DNA of 64,000 bases from Pseudomonas sp. P5_109 (GCF_034009455.1 NZ_CP125380.1:5717501-5781500); one strand, 5' to 3'. Shown: positions 28,803-38,376, counted from the stretch's first letter. Numbers and translations: made by a program. The notes: generated by a model not told the origin, from the letters alone.

Positions 28803-30158
28803 TCACGTCTGTCGGGTACGCCGGGCGATGTCGGCCCAGCCCCCCAACAATCCTCGTAGCTGGCCATCCGCCGTGTAGAACGGCACCGTCCACTGGTAGA
28901 TATCCCTGACGCCTTCCTTGAACAACAATTGACGCTCGAAGAAGCGCGACCGGCGCGTTTTCAACTGCGCCAGAAATTCGCCATGCAGCAGTTCCGCGGT
29001 TTGTCTGGGCATGACATCGACTTCGATCAGCTGCCGCCCCTGCATCCGGTCAAAACGTGTCGCCAGGGCGTCCTCATAACTTTTGTTGCACATGATCAAA
29101 CGCCCGTGCAGGTCCCGGACAAACATCGGGTCAGGCATGGCATCCATCAGGGCATGCTGGAATGCGAGCTGATCGTGCAGGCTCCTTTGGGCATCGAGCC
29201 GCTGCCTGACCACCACCGCCAACCGCCGATTCCAGAGCAGGGACAACAGACAGAACAGGCTGAGCACAAACATGCCCCAGCAAATCCACGTGTCAAATCG
29301 CTGCCAGAAGCCAGGTGCCTGTAGCGTGATAGCGCCGCCGAACCACTTACGGCGAAGATCGCGCAGTTCCTGTTCAGTAAACGCCTCAAGCGCCTTGTTG
29401 AGGATACTCAGCAACTGCGGCTGGCCTTTGCGCACCGCCAGATAATCCCCATCCCATTTGCCCGGCACCACGGCGCCGATCTGTAGCCGGTCCGACGGAA
29501 TAAGCTGGGCGCGGATTTCACTTTCGATAGTGGCGTAGGCTTCGCCGCTTTCCACCCAGGCGCGGGCTTCGGCGTGGGTTTTAACCGAACGCAACTCGAT
29601 GGACGGATAATTGCGACGGATCATCGCTTCCAGTGCATGCCGGGTCGGCAGCACCACCACCCGCTTCGCCAGATCCTCCAGCGACTGCACCGGTGGTGTT
29701 CCGGGCTGCCCGACAAAGACCCATCCTGCACCGCCGAACGCATGGCTGAAATCGAGAAACGCCTTGCGTTCGTCATTCATCGCCAGGGTCGTACTCAAAT
29801 CCGCAGCGCCGCTTTCCAGATGGGCCAGCATCTGATCGGTGGAAAAAGACTCTTGGTAAACGAACTGCAACCCCGTCATGTCACTGATGCGTTTGAGCAG
29901 GTCATTGTTCAGACCCGTCCATTGACCATACTCATCCTTGAACTGGTACAACGGGTATTCCAGTGCCGTGACCACGACCCGTGGATGGTTGGCTATCCAC
30001 TGCAACTCCTGGTCATCCAGCACGACCACTGAACGTGCGACAGACTTCCCACGCTCCTGGATCGTTGCCGGGCTTGCCGCTCCCCATTGGGCAACACCCA
30101 GGATGCCGAGCAAAAACAGCCAGCGCGTGACTGACTTGAACACACTTGTAAACAGCAT
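28803..30158 (-). CDS. BvgS-like sensor protein ending after the PAS domain; no kinase
   Basis: A 451-aa protein (start ATG 30158, AGG eight bases upstream). The order is: signal peptide (MLFTSVFKSVTRWLFLLG); one SBP_bac_3-type solute-binding domain at about 44-275, with ADLSTTLAMNDERKAFLDFS and LRDLRRKWFGG; a transmembrane segment at about 289-309; and a PAS domain at about 337-445, with AMPDPMFVRDLHGRLIMCNKSYEDAL. BvgS/EvgS hybrid sensors continue from here into a histidine kinase. This frame stops 10 residues after the PAS end (GGWADIARRTRQT), and no kinase is encoded in the 161 nt before the DUF3509-like gene. It may be a truncated sensor or a ligand-binding PAS protein signalling through another partner. 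Confidence 0.82.
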   Translation of the reverse strand: MLFTSVFKSVTRWLFLLGILGVAQWGAASPATIQERGKSVARSVVVLDDQELQWIANHPRVVVTALEYPLYQFKDEYGQWTGLNNDLLKRISDMTGLQFVYQESFSTDQMLAHLESGAADLSTTLAMNDERKAFLDFSHAFGGAGWVFVGQPGTPPVQSLEDLAKRVVVLPTRHALEAMIRRNYPSIELRSVKTHAEARAWVESGEAYATIESEIRAQLIPSDRLQIGAVVPGKWDGDYLAVRKGQPQLLSILNKALEAFTEQELRDLRRKWFGGAITLQAPGFWQRFDTWICWGMFVLSLFCLLSLLWNRRLAVVVRQRLDAQRSLHDQLAFQHALMDAMPDPMFVRDLHGRLIMCNKSYEDALATRFDRMQGRQLIEVDVMPRQTAELLHGEFLAQLKTRRSRFFERQLLFKEGVRDIYQWTVPFYTADGQLRGLLGGWADIARRTRQT

Positions 30159-30230
30159 TCCCATGTCCTTGGTGATCCATACGCCTGTCCTTTCGCGGCG
30201 ATAACATGACAAGTGTGCATGCAGAAATGA

Positions 30231-30256
30231 AAAAGCCCGTCAGGAGACGGGCTTCA
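30231..30256 (-). terminator. Terminator after thrC
   Basis: AAGCCCGTC pairs with GACGGGCTT around AGGA. On the thrC strand the stem is followed by TTTTT. Confidence 0.92.
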
Positions 30257-30277
30257 AAATGTTACAGCGCTGACCGG

Positions 30278-31687
30278 TTACAGCGGCTTGCCACGGTTGC
30301 CATGCTGGCTGACAAAGGCCTGCACGGCCTTCAAGTCATTTGGCAATACGGTGCAACGTTCGTCTCGCTCAAACAAATCAGAAAGATGTACAGGCAGTTC
30401 GAGCGCTTTTCCTACACCGGCTTTTTCCACGGCGTCCGGGAATTTGACCGGGTGGGCAGTGCCCAGGATCACCATTGGAATGTCCAGGCTACGGCGGCAT
30501 TCCCGCGCGGCTTTCACGCCGATGGCAGTGTGCGGGTCCAACACTTCGCCAGTCTGCTCGTAGACTTCGGCGATGGTTTCGCAGGTTTGCGCGTCATCCA
30601 CGGCCAGCGAGTCGAACAACTTGCGGGCTTCGGTCCAGCGCTCTTGCTCGACGCTGAAACCACCGCCCTGCTTGAACGAATCCATCAACCCGGCGATTGC
30701 CGCGCCGTTGCGACCATGCAGGTCGAACAGCAAGCGTTCGAAGTTCGATGACACCATGATGTCCATGGACGGCGACAGAGTGGCGTGCAGGGTTTCCTTG
30801 ACGTACTGGTTGCCGCTCATGAAGCGGTGCAGGATGTCGTTGCGGTTGGTGGCGACGATCAACTGATTGATCGGCAGGCCCATGTTGCGCGCCAGGTAAC
30901 CGGCGAAAATGTCGCCGAAGTTGCCGGTCGGTACCGAGAACGCCACCGAACGCGCCGGGCCGCCCAACTGCAGGGCTGCGTGGAAGTAGTAGACGATCTG
31001 GGCCATGATCCGCGCCCAGTTGATCGAGTTCACAGCCACCAGGCGAGTGCCCTTGAGGAAACCCTGGTCGGCGAAGCTCGCCTTGACCATTTCCTGGCAG
31101 TCATCGAAGTTGCCTTCGATGGCAATGTTGTGAATGTTCTCACCGAAAATGGTGGTCATCTGCCGACGCTGCACTTCGGACACCCGGTTGTGCGGGTGCA
31201 GGATGAAAATGTCGACGTTTTCGCAGTGCTTGCAGCCCTCGATGGCGGCCGAACCGGTATCACCGGAAGTAGCGCCGACGATGACAACACGCTCGCCGCG
31301 CTTTTCCAGCACGTAGTCGAGCAGGCGACCGAGCAGTTGCAGGGCGAAGTCCTTGAACGCCAGGGTCGGACCGTGGAACAGCTCCAGCACCCATTCATTG
31401 CCGTTCAACTGACGCAGCGGTGCCACGGCGCTGTGGGCGAACACACCGTAGGTTTCTTCGAGGATTTTCTTGAAATCAGCGTCTGGAATGCTGCCGGTGA
31501 CGAACGGGCGCATGACGCGGAAAGCCAGTTCGTGATACGGCAGGCCGGCCCAGGAAGCGATTTCTTCCTGGGTGAAACGTGGCAGGTTTTCCGGGACGTA
31601 CAGACCGCCGTCGGTGGCAAGACCTGCCAGCAGGACGTCTTCGAAATTCAGGGCCGGTGCCTGGCCGCGGGTACTGATGTAGCGCAT
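30278..31687 (-). CDS. thrC: Threonine synthase
   Basis: A 469-aa PLP enzyme converting O-phosphohomoserine to threonine. The PLP lysine lies in TLAFKDFALQLLG, with GATSGDTGSAAIEG as the phosphate-binding region and the N-terminal MRYISTRGQ typical of the long proteobacterial ThrC class. It is downstream of hom on the same strand (109 nt gap containing a repeat), forming the usual Pseudomonas hom-thrC unit. Confidence 0.98.
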   Translation of the reverse strand: MRYISTRGQAPALNFEDVLLAGLATDGGLYVPENLPRFTQEEIASWAGLPYHELAFRVMRPFVTGSIPDADFKKILEETYGVFAHSAVAPLRQLNGNEWVLELFHGPTLAFKDFALQLLGRLLDYVLEKRGERVVIVGATSGDTGSAAIEGCKHCENVDIFILHPHNRVSEVQRRQMTTIFGENIHNIAIEGNFDDCQEMVKASFADQGFLKGTRLVAVNSINWARIMAQIVYYFHAALQLGGPARSVAFSVPTGNFGDIFAGYLARNMGLPINQLIVATNRNDILHRFMSGNQYVKETLHATLSPSMDIMVSSNFERLLFDLHGRNGAAIAGLMDSFKQGGGFSVEQERWTEARKLFDSLAVDDAQTCETIAEVYEQTGEVLDPHTAIGVKAARECRRSLDIPMVILGTAHPVKFPDAVEKAGVGKALELPVHLSDLFERDERCTVLPNDLKAVQAFVSQHGNRGKPL

Positions 31688-31699
31688 AGGGGCAAACCT

Positions 31700-31791
31700 T
31701 CGGTTTGAGCTTTGAGCTTCAAGCCATAAGCGACAAGTTAAAGCTGGACTGCTTTCAACTTGTCGCCAGGGGCTTACAGCTCGCCGCTGTT
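31700..31791. repeat. Inverted repeat element between hom and thrC (family D)
   Basis: GCGACAAGTTAAAGC and GCTTTCAACTTGTCGC face each other near 31730-31767, flanked by GAGCTTTGAGCTTCAAGCC-type sequence and TTACAGCTCGCCGC. This looks like a REP-type element different from families A to C. It sits inside the hom-thrC transcript, where it could affect mRNA stability. Confidence 0.65.
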
Positions 31792-31796
31792 TTTAT

Positions 31797-33101
31797 TTAG
31801 TTCAGGTGCTCGACACGGATACGTACGACCGGACCAACCACGCCCGCCAAAGCTTCCAGAGCAGCGATGGCGTCGTTGATGTGCTGTTCCAGCACGCGGT
31901 GGGTCAGCAGGATCATCGGCACCAGGCCGTCGTGCTCCTCGGCTTCCTTCTGCATGATCGACTCGATGTTGATGCCGCGCTCCGAGAGGATGCTCGCGAC
32001 CTGAGCCAATACGCCCGGATGGTCCTTGGCCTGAATACGCAGGTAGTAGGCGCTTTCGCAGGCTTCGATCGGCAGGATTGGGTGAGCCGACAGCGAATCC
32101 GGCTGGAACGCCAAGTGCGGTACACGGTTTTCCGGGTCGGAAGTCATGGCGCGGACCACGTCCACCAGGTCGGCGATCACCGACGAAGCGGTCGGCTCCA
32201 TGCCGGCACCGGCACCGTAGAACAGGGTCGAACCGGCAGCATCGCCATTGACCATTACCGCGTTCATCACGCCGTTGACATTGGCGATCAGGCGATCGGC
32301 CGGGATCAGCGTCGGGTGCACGCGCAGTTCGATACCGGCCGCGGTGCTACGCGCCACGCCCAGGTGCTTGATGCGGTAGCCCAGCGCTTCGGCGTAGTTC
32401 ACGTCGGCGGTGGTCAGCTTGGTGATGCCTTCGGTGTAAGCCTTGTCGAATTGCAGCGGGATGCCGAACGCGATGGACGCCAGGATCGTCAGCTTGTGGG
32501 CGGCGTCGATACCTTCGACGTCGAAGGTCGGATCGGCTTCGGCGTAACCCAGGGCCTGGGCTTCGGCCAATACGTCTTCGAAGGTACGACCTTTCTCGCG
32601 CATTTCCGTCAGGATGAAGTTGCCGGTGCCGTTGATGATGCCGGCCACCCAGTTGATGCGGTTGGCGGACAGGCCTTCGCGGATCGCCTTGATCACCGGA
32701 ATGCCACCGGCTACCGCCGCTTCGAACGCAACGATCACGCCCTTCTCGCGAGCCTTGGCGAAAATTTCATTACCGTGAACGGCGATAAGTGCCTTGTTCG
32801 CGGTGACCACATGCTTGCCATTCTCGATGGCCTTGAGTACCAGCTCGCGGGCAACGGTGTAGCCGCCCATCAGCTCTATAACGATGTCGATCTCAGGGTT
32901 CGTGGCCACTTCGAAGACATCGTTGGTAATCGCAATACCGGTCGTTTGGAACTGAGGCTTTGGCGTGCGCATGGCAATTTGTGCCACTTCGATCCCACGC
33001 CCGGCACGACGAGCAATTTCCTCGGCGTTGCGCTGAAGTACGTTGAAGGTACCGCCACCGACGGTTCCTAACCCACAGATGCCTACTTTGACCGGTTTCA
33101 C
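31797..33101 (-). CDS. hom: Homoserine dehydrogenase
   Basis: A 434-aa NAD(P)H-dependent enzyme reducing aspartate semialdehyde to homoserine. The Rossmann motif is GICGLGTVGGGTF, the catalytic region has GTGNFILTEM and ADPTFDVEGIDAAHKL, and a C-terminal ACT domain (about 350-430, with DHPGVLAQVASIL) suggests threonine feedback. I choose GTG 33101 because GGGGAG lies just upstream and KPVKVGICGLG is the normal N-terminus; the longer frame adds 16 unlikely residues. Confidence 0.97.
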   Translation of the reverse strand: MKPVKVGICGLGTVGGGTFNVLQRNAEEIARRAGRGIEVAQIAMRTPKPQFQTTGIAITNDVFEVATNPEIDIVIELMGGYTVARELVLKAIENGKHVVTANKALIAVHGNEIFAKAREKGVIVAFEAAVAGGIPVIKAIREGLSANRINWVAGIINGTGNFILTEMREKGRTFEDVLAEAQALGYAEADPTFDVEGIDAAHKLTILASIAFGIPLQFDKAYTEGITKLTTADVNYAEALGYRIKHLGVARSTAAGIELRVHPTLIPADRLIANVNGVMNAVMVNGDAAGSTLFYGAGAGMEPTASSVIADLVDVVRAMTSDPENRVPHLAFQPDSLSAHPILPIEACESAYYLRIQAKDHPGVLAQVASILSERGINIESIMQKEAEEHDGLVPMILLTHRVLEQHINDAIAALEALAGVVGPVVRIRVEHLN

Positions 33102-33115
33102 TGTGAACTCCCCAT

Positions 33116-33144
33116 AAAACGGCCGACTCGAGGCCGGCCGTGAA
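33116..33144 (-). terminator. Hairpin between dsbC and hom
   Basis: On the reverse strand ACGGCCG pairs with CGGCCGT, followed by TTTAT. It lies only 15 nt before the hom start codon, so it may terminate dsbC transcripts or act as a structured leader for hom. Confidence 0.6.
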
Positions 33145-33235
33145 AACAACCGCAGACTCGCGGTTCTCTATTGATGGCCCGGCGAATGTCGCTACCGGAC
33201 CATGATCGTCAATGGCTGACCGTGACGATGCGAAT

Positions 33236-33967
33236 TTACTTCGCGCCCAGCGCCAGTTTGGCGACTTGTGGCGCAGGCTGGTAGCCCGGAATGACCTGAC
33301 CGTCGGCCAAAACGATGGCCGGTGTACCGTTCACGCCAATCGACTGGCCGAGTGCGAACTGTTTGGAAACCGGGTTATCGCACTTGGCGGCCTTGATTTC
33401 CTTGCCGTCGACCATTTTGTCCATGGCCGCTTTCTTGTCTTTCGAGCACCACACTGCCTGCAACTGTTCGTCGCCCGGCGAGCCCAGGCCCTGACGCGGG
33501 AACGCGACGTAACGCACTTCGATGCCGCGCTTGTTCAGCTCGGGCACTTCGGCGTGCAGCTTATGGCAGTACGGGCAGGTGGTGTCGGTGAATACGGTGA
33601 TGTGCGACTTGGTTTCGCCAATAGCCGGGTACACCACGGTTTCCGCAACCGGAATATCATTGATCAGCTTGGAGATGCCCAGGCGTTCGGTCTTCTCGGT
33701 CAGGTTGACCGGCTTGCCGTCCTTGAGATCGAACAGGTAGCCCTGAACCACGTACTGGCCGTCGGCACTGGCGTACAGCACACGGCTGCCTTGGAGTTTG
33801 ACTTCGTACAGGCCAGGCAACGGGCTGGCGGTGATGCTTTCTACCGGCACTTCGAGCTGGAGGTTTTCCAGGCTTTTACGAATGGCTTTGTCGGCCGCGT
33901 CATCGGCGACGGCAAAGGTGCTGACCAACGCAATGGCTGCGGCGGCGAAAATCTGGGTCAGACGCAT
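33236..33967 (-). CDS. dsbC: Periplasmic disulfide isomerase DsbC
   Basis: A 243-aa thiol:disulfide interchange protein with signal peptide (MRLTQIFAAAAIALVSTFAVA), an N-terminal dimerisation domain and a thioredoxin-like catalytic domain with the active site TTCPYCHK. A second, structural Cys pair is in VWCSKDK and AAKCDNP. I use ATG 33967, giving a proper signal peptide; the longer frame is unlikely. The order xerD-dsbC-hom-thrC matches P. aeruginosa. Confidence 0.97.
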   Translation of the reverse strand: MRLTQIFAAAAIALVSTFAVADDAADKAIRKSLENLQLEVPVESITASPLPGLYEVKLQGSRVLYASADGQYVVQGYLFDLKDGKPVNLTEKTERLGISKLINDIPVAETVVYPAIGETKSHITVFTDTTCPYCHKLHAEVPELNKRGIEVRYVAFPRQGLGSPGDEQLQAVWCSKDKKAAMDKMVDGKEIKAAKCDNPVSKQFALGQSIGVNGTPAIVLADGQVIPGYQPAPQVAKLALGAK

Positions 33968-34073
33968 GAGAACTCCTGAAGGCGAACATATGGGACGATC
34001 AGAACGCCCGTGCCGAAACACCGGGTCATAACCGCCCATCGTGCAAACCGGCCAAGCCTATCACATAAGGCCC

Positions 34074-34208
34074 CTGTGGCGAGGGGGCTTGCCCCCGTTC
34101 GGCTGCGCAGCAGCCGTGATTCCGATGTATGCAGGGTGCCTGAATGAACTGGGTGAAGGGTTTTAGGGCTGCTTCGCACCCCAACGGGGGCAAGCCCCCT
34201 CGCCACAG
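34074..34208. repeat. REPIN, family B
   Basis: CTGTGGCGAGGGGGCTTGCCCCCG and GGGGGCAAGCCCCCTCGCCACAG bracket a 135-bp element with internal GGCTGCGCAGCAGCC between xerD and dsbC. Confidence 0.88.
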
Positions 34209-34234
34209 GTCTGTATTCCATTTCAAGGGCTGCG

Positions 34235-35131
34235 TTAGCCTCTGGGATGGTGCTTGGCATGCAGATCCTGCAAGCGTGCCCGGGCAACGTGAGTGTAGAT
34301 CTGGGTCGTCGACAAGTCGCTGTGCCCCAGCAGCATCTGCACCACCCGCAAGTCTGCGCCGTGGTTGAGCAGATGCGTGGCAAAGGCATGGCGCAGGGTG
34401 TGCGGCGACAGCGACTTGCCGATCCCGGCGACCTTGGCCTGATGCTTGATGCGGTGCCAGAAGGTCTGGCGGGTCATCTGCTCGCCACGCTGGCTCGGGA
34501 ACAGCACATCGCTGGGACGCCCGCCAAGCAGTTCGCCGCGGGCATCACGCATGTAGCGTTCGACCCAGACAATTGCCTCCTCGCCCATCGGCACCAGCCG
34601 CTCCTTGCTGCCTTTACCCATCACGCGCAACACGCCCTGACGCAAATTGACTTGTTCCAGAGTGAGGCTGATCAACTCGGTCACCCGCAGGCCACAGGCA
34701 TACAGCACTTCAAGCATGGCCCGGTCACGCTGACCGATGGCTTCGCTCAAGTCGGGCGCCTTCAGCAAGGCTTCCACATCCGCCTCGGACAAGGACTTTG
34801 GCAGTGGCCTGCCGAGTTGCGGCATATCAACGCGCAATGTCGGATCGACCGAGATCACCTTTTCCCGCAACAGATAGCGATAGAAGCCACGCACACCCGA
34901 GAGAAATCGCGCCGTGGAGCGTGGCTTGTAGTTCTGCTCCAGGCGCCAGGCCAGGTGGTCGAGTATCAACTCGCGACCGGCATTGACCAGTTCCAGCCCC
35001 TTGTCCTGCAGCCAGCCGTTGAACAGCGCCAGGTCACTGCGATAGGCATCGCGGGTGTTATCGGAAAGGCCTTTCTCCAGCCACAGGGCATCGAGGAATT
35101 GGTCTATCAGCGGGTTATCGATGGCAGGCAT
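34235..35131 (-). CDS. xerD: Site-specific tyrosine recombinase XerD
   Basis: A 298-aa recombinase that, with XerC, resolves chromosome dimers at dif. The N-terminal SAM-like domain starts IDNPLIDQFLDALWLEKGLSDNT. The catalytic Arg is in ACGLRVTEL, the HxxR motif in SPHTLRHAFATHLL, and the nucleophilic Tyr in LSTTQIYTHV. I start at ATG 35131 (MPAIDNPLID), which suits XerD length. It is a housekeeping gene rather than a mobile-element integrase. Confidence 0.96.
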   Translation of the reverse strand: MPAIDNPLIDQFLDALWLEKGLSDNTRDAYRSDLALFNGWLQDKGLELVNAGRELILDHLAWRLEQNYKPRSTARFLSGVRGFYRYLLREKVISVDPTLRVDMPQLGRPLPKSLSEADVEALLKAPDLSEAIGQRDRAMLEVLYACGLRVTELISLTLEQVNLRQGVLRVMGKGSKERLVPMGEEAIVWVERYMRDARGELLGGRPSDVLFPSQRGEQMTRQTFWHRIKHQAKVAGIGKSLSPHTLRHAFATHLLNHGADLRVVQMLLGHSDLSTTQIYTHVARARLQDLHAKHHPRG

Positions 35132-35238
35132 GGGTACTCGAATCATGCAGCCTGGAGGCCGCGCACGAAATTAAAATTGGACATGGAAACGGCCGCTAGT
35201 CTTTCATAGGCCGCCATTTCAAGGAACAGGGAGCAGCA

Positions 35239-37047
35239 ATGAGCGAGCAGCAGATTTTATTGGCATTTGGCGGGATAGGCGCGGCGGCGCTGCTTTGCCA
35301 ATGGCTGGCCTGGCGGTTGAAATTGCCGGCGATTCTTTTTCTGCTGTTGACCGGCATCCTGGCCGGCCCCGTGCTGCACTTGCTCGACCCGCAGGAGATG
35401 TTCGGACCACTGTTGATGCCGCTGGTATCACTGGCAGTGGCGCTGATCCTGTTCGAAGGCAGCCTGACCCTGCATCTGTCCGAATGGCGCGAAATCGGCA
35501 GCGTCGTCCATCGTCTGGTCACCATTGGCGCCCTCTCCACCTGGGTGGTCATTGCTGTCGCCACTCACTGGCTGCTGGATTTCGACTGGATGCTGGCCAT
35601 CCTGTTCGGCAGCCTGACCCTGGTGACCGGGCCGACCGTGATCGTGCCTATGCTGCGCGTCGTGCGCCCGAAAGCGTCGATTGCCAACATCCTGCGCTGG
35701 GAAGGCATTGCCATCGACCCCATCGGTGCCCTGCTGGCGGTGGTCGTCTATAGCTTCATTATCGCCAGCTCCAAAGGTAACGGCCTCGAGGAAAGCCTGC
35801 TGACCTTCGGTGGCGTGATTCTGTGCGGCAGCCTGTTCGGTGTTTCTGGCGGCTGGTTGCTCGGTACACTGATTCGCCGCCAGTGGCTGCCGGAATACCT
35901 GCACAACCTGGCAGCGCTCGCGGCAGTCCTGGGTATTTTCATTGGCTCCAACGAAGTCACCAACGAATCCGGGTTGCTGGCCGTGACCTTGATGGGCATG
36001 TGGCTGGCCAACATGAAAGGCGTCGACGTGCGGCACATCCTGCACTTCAAGGAGAACCTCAGCGTGCTGCTGATCTCCGGCCTGTTCATTCTGCTGGCGG
36101 CACGGCTGGACTTGAATGCCATGATCGGCCTCGGGCCACTGGTGCTGATTTTGCTGCTGGTCATTCAGTTCATCGCCCGTCCTTTGAATGTGCTGCTAAG
36201 CACGGCAGGCTCCAGCCTGGGTTGGCGTGAGCGAGCGCTGCTGGCGTGGATTGCGCCAAGGGGTATCGTGGCAGCGGCGGTGTCGGCAATCTTCGCCATT
36301 CGCCTGCATGAGGCCGGCCATCAGGGGGCATTGCTGCTGGTGCCGCTCACCTTTGCGGTGATCATCGGCACGGTGGTGTTGCAAAGCGCGACGGCACGAC
36401 CGCTGGCTCGCTTGCTGAAGGTGGCGGAACCGGCACCGAGTGGTTTCCTGATCATCGGTGCCAACGGACCTGCGCGCACCCTGGGCAAGGCACTGCAACA
36501 ACTAGGCAGTCGCGTACTGCTGACGGATTCGAGCTGGGAAAACATTCGCGTAGCGCGGATGGAAGGCTTGCCGACTTATTTTGGCAATCCGGCGTCACAA
36601 CATGCCGATGCACATCTGGACCTGGTAGGCCTTGGGCACTTGCTGGCGCTGTCGCCTTCTGGCGAGATGAACACCCTGGCGCTGATGCGCTTTCGTCATG
36701 AACTGGGCCATCAGCGCATGTTCGGCCTGGCCAGCGGCCAGGAAAGCCGCCGCACCGACAAACACCGCACCAGCCTTGAACATCGCGGCAATCAATTGGG
36801 CAGCGAAGCGCTGACCTACGCCAAGCTCGCCAGCCAGTTGAGCCAGGGCTCGGAGCTATACAGCACGACATTGACGGATGGCTTCGGCTGGGACGATTAC
36901 CGCGCGCTGCATGGTGAGCGGGCGACTTTGCTGTTCGTGCGCGACGACAGCGGCTGGGTGCATGTGGTGACGCCGGAGAGCACGTTGAAGCCTGCTGCCG
37001 GGTGGACGCTTCTGGCGTTGATTCAGCCCGAGATCAGCGGCGCCTGA
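35239..37047 (+). CDS. CPA1-family sodium/proton antiporter with C-terminal domain
   Basis: The 602-aa inner-membrane protein has about 12 hydrophobic segments over residues 1-395, with the conserved antiporter features ILFEGSLTLHLSE, GPTVIVPMLRVVRP and RWEGIAIDPIGALLAVV. After ATARPLARLLKVAEPAPSG comes a soluble nucleotide-binding-like domain (IIGANGPARTLGKALQQLG, about 400-500) and a further C-terminal region. It exchanges Na+ (or K+) for H+; the ion cannot be told from sequence. Divergent from xerD, as in P. aeruginosa PA3739. Confidence 0.9.
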   Translation: MSEQQILLAFGGIGAAALLCQWLAWRLKLPAILFLLLTGILAGPVLHLLDPQEMFGPLLMPLVSLAVALILFEGSLTLHLSEWREIGSVVHRLVTIGALSTWVVIAVATHWLLDFDWMLAILFGSLTLVTGPTVIVPMLRVVRPKASIANILRWEGIAIDPIGALLAVVVYSFIIASSKGNGLEESLLTFGGVILCGSLFGVSGGWLLGTLIRRQWLPEYLHNLAALAAVLGIFIGSNEVTNESGLLAVTLMGMWLANMKGVDVRHILHFKENLSVLLISGLFILLAARLDLNAMIGLGPLVLILLLVIQFIARPLNVLLSTAGSSLGWRERALLAWIAPRGIVAAAVSAIFAIRLHEAGHQGALLLVPLTFAVIIGTVVLQSATARPLARLLKVAEPAPSGFLIIGANGPARTLGKALQQLGSRVLLTDSSWENIRVARMEGLPTYFGNPASQHADAHLDLVGLGHLLALSPSGEMNTLALMRFRHELGHQRMFGLASGQESRRTDKHRTSLEHRGNQLGSEALTYAKLASQLSQGSELYSTTLTDGFGWDDYRALHGERATLLFVRDDSGWVHVVTPESTLKPAAGWTLLALIQPEISGA

Positions 37048-37062
37048 CAGATCGATTCGCCT

Positions 37063-37150
37063 TGTAGGAGCTGGCTTGCCAGCGAAGGAGGTGTTTCAGT
37101 CGACACATTCATCGACTGGACGGCCGTCTTCGCTGGCAAGCCAGCTCCTA
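37063..37150. repeat. REPIN, family C (TGTAGGAGCTGGCTTGCC type)
   Basis: TGTAGGAGCTGGCTTGCCAGCGA and TCGCTGGCAAGCCAGCTCCTA face each other across a short spacer. The second family C member is at 52080. Confidence 0.87.
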
Positions 37151-37178
37151 TTACAGGGAACGGACAAATCGCAGGCAA

Positions 37179-37210
37179 CAAAAAAGCAGCCCGTAGGCTG
37201 CTTTTTTCTG
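37179..37210. terminator. Bidirectional terminator after rplS
   Basis: AAAAAGCAGCC pairs with GGCTGCTTTTT around a short CGTA loop. It ends the rpsP-rplS operon on the reverse strand and may also stop the antiporter transcript. Confidence 0.93.
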
Positions 37211-37225
37211 CATCGGAAGCTGGAC

Positions 37226-37576
37226 TTAAGCCAGTTTTTCCTTGATGCGAGCTGCTTTACCCGACAGGTCACGCAGGTAGTACAGCTTGGCTTTACGTAC
37301 GTCACCGCGACGCTTGACAGCCATGCTGTCGATTTGCGGGGAGTAGGTCTGGAAAGTACGCTCTACGCCAACACCGTTGGAGATCTTACGAACGGTGAAT
37401 GCACTGTTTACGCCGCGGTTACGCTTGGCGATAACAACACCTTCGAACGCTTGCAGACGCGAACGGTCGCCTTCCTTCACTTTCACCTGAACGACAATGG
37501 TGTCGCCCGGGGCAAAGGTAGGGATCTCTTTGGTCATCTGCTCTGCTTCGAGTGCAAGGATGATTTTGTTAGTCAT
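37226..37576 (-). CDS. rplS: 50S ribosomal protein L19
   Basis: A 116-aa protein of the large subunit at the 30S-50S interface. Typical sequence includes [43 protein letters not shown] and [19 protein letters not shown]. It is the last gene of rpsP-rimM-trmD-rplS, 45 nt after trmD. Confidence 0.99.
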
Positions 37577-37621
37577 GCTGTGCTCCTAAGGTAAATCGTC
37601 TGATCTACCATCGATACGTTG

Positions 37622-38374
37622 TTAACTATCGTCCCGCTCGCGGATGTATTCCTCGAGCAGCTTCTTCTCTTCTCCAGAAAGCGAGCGGCTTTCCAGAAGA
37701 TCGGCGCGTCGTTCAAAGGTCCGACCAAGGGACTGCTGTAAACGCCAACGCCGGATGTGCGCGTGATTGCCACTTAGCAATACGTCGGGAACACGCTGAT
37801 CCGCATACACCTCCGGTCGGGTGTAGTGCGGGCAATCCAGCAAACCATCCGTAAAGGAATCTTCCTCGGCGGAGTCCGCATGCCCTAAAGCTCCAGGCAG
37901 CAGTCGTGTAACCGCATCGATCAGGACCATCGCCGGCAGCTCGCCGCCAGACAGTACATAGTCGCCAATCGACCACTCTTCATCGACATGAGCATCAATA
38001 AAACGCTCGTCAATGCCTTCATAGCGGCCGGCAATCAGGATCAATGCATCCAGATTCGCCAACTCGCGTACCGCCGACTGAGTCAGTTGACGGCCTTGGG
38101 GCGACAGGTAAATTACCTTCGCCGCCTCCCCGGCTGCTGCCTTGGCCTGAACCAGAGCATCTTCCAGGGGCTTGATCTTCATCACCATGCCCGGACCACC
38201 GCCAAACGGGCGATCGTCCACAGTGTGATGTCGATCCGTCGTGTAGTCTCGCGGATTCCAACAGGTGAGCTGCAAGAGCCCCTGTTTCACCGCACGACTG
38301 GTGATGCCGTACTCGCTGATGGCGGAGAACATCTCGGGAAACAGACTGATCACTTCTACGCGCAAGTTAGCCAC
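37622..38374 (-). CDS. trmD: tRNA (guanine-N1)-methyltransferase
   Basis: A 250-aa SPOUT-family enzyme making m1G37 in tRNAs, needed to prevent +1 frameshifting. Knot-region motifs include [24 protein letters not shown] and the [14 protein letters not shown] loop; [14 protein letters not shown] is also conserved. I use GTG 38374 (starting [17 protein letters not shown]), two bases downstream of the rimM stop, rather than the upstream frame that overlaps rimM. Confidence 0.97.
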   Translation of the reverse strand: MANLRVEVISLFPEMFSAISEYGITSRAVKQGLLQLTCWNPRDYTTDRHHTVDDRPFGGGPGMVMKIKPLEDALVQAKAAAGEAAKVIYLSPQGRQLTQSAVRELANLDALILIAGRYEGIDERFIDAHVDEEWSIGDYVLSGGELPAMVLIDAVTRLLPGALGHADSAEEDSFTDGLLDCPHYTRPEVYADQRVPDVLLSGNHAHIRRWRLQQSLGRTFERRADLLESRSLSGEEKKLLEEYIRERDDS

Positions 38375-38376
38375 GC

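Noticed and set aside
28654..28893. Possible remnant of a histidine kinase H-box (AFFLCHVRRA) after the truncated sensor
   Set aside because: Only a few residues resemble AFLATMSHEIRT and the expected His is not in the expected context; no further kinase motif follows, so chance is as likely.
34235..35131. XerD-like recombinase as sign of an integrated element
   Set aside because: Context (dsbC-hom-thrC) and length match the housekeeping XerD; no attachment sites or tRNA were seen.
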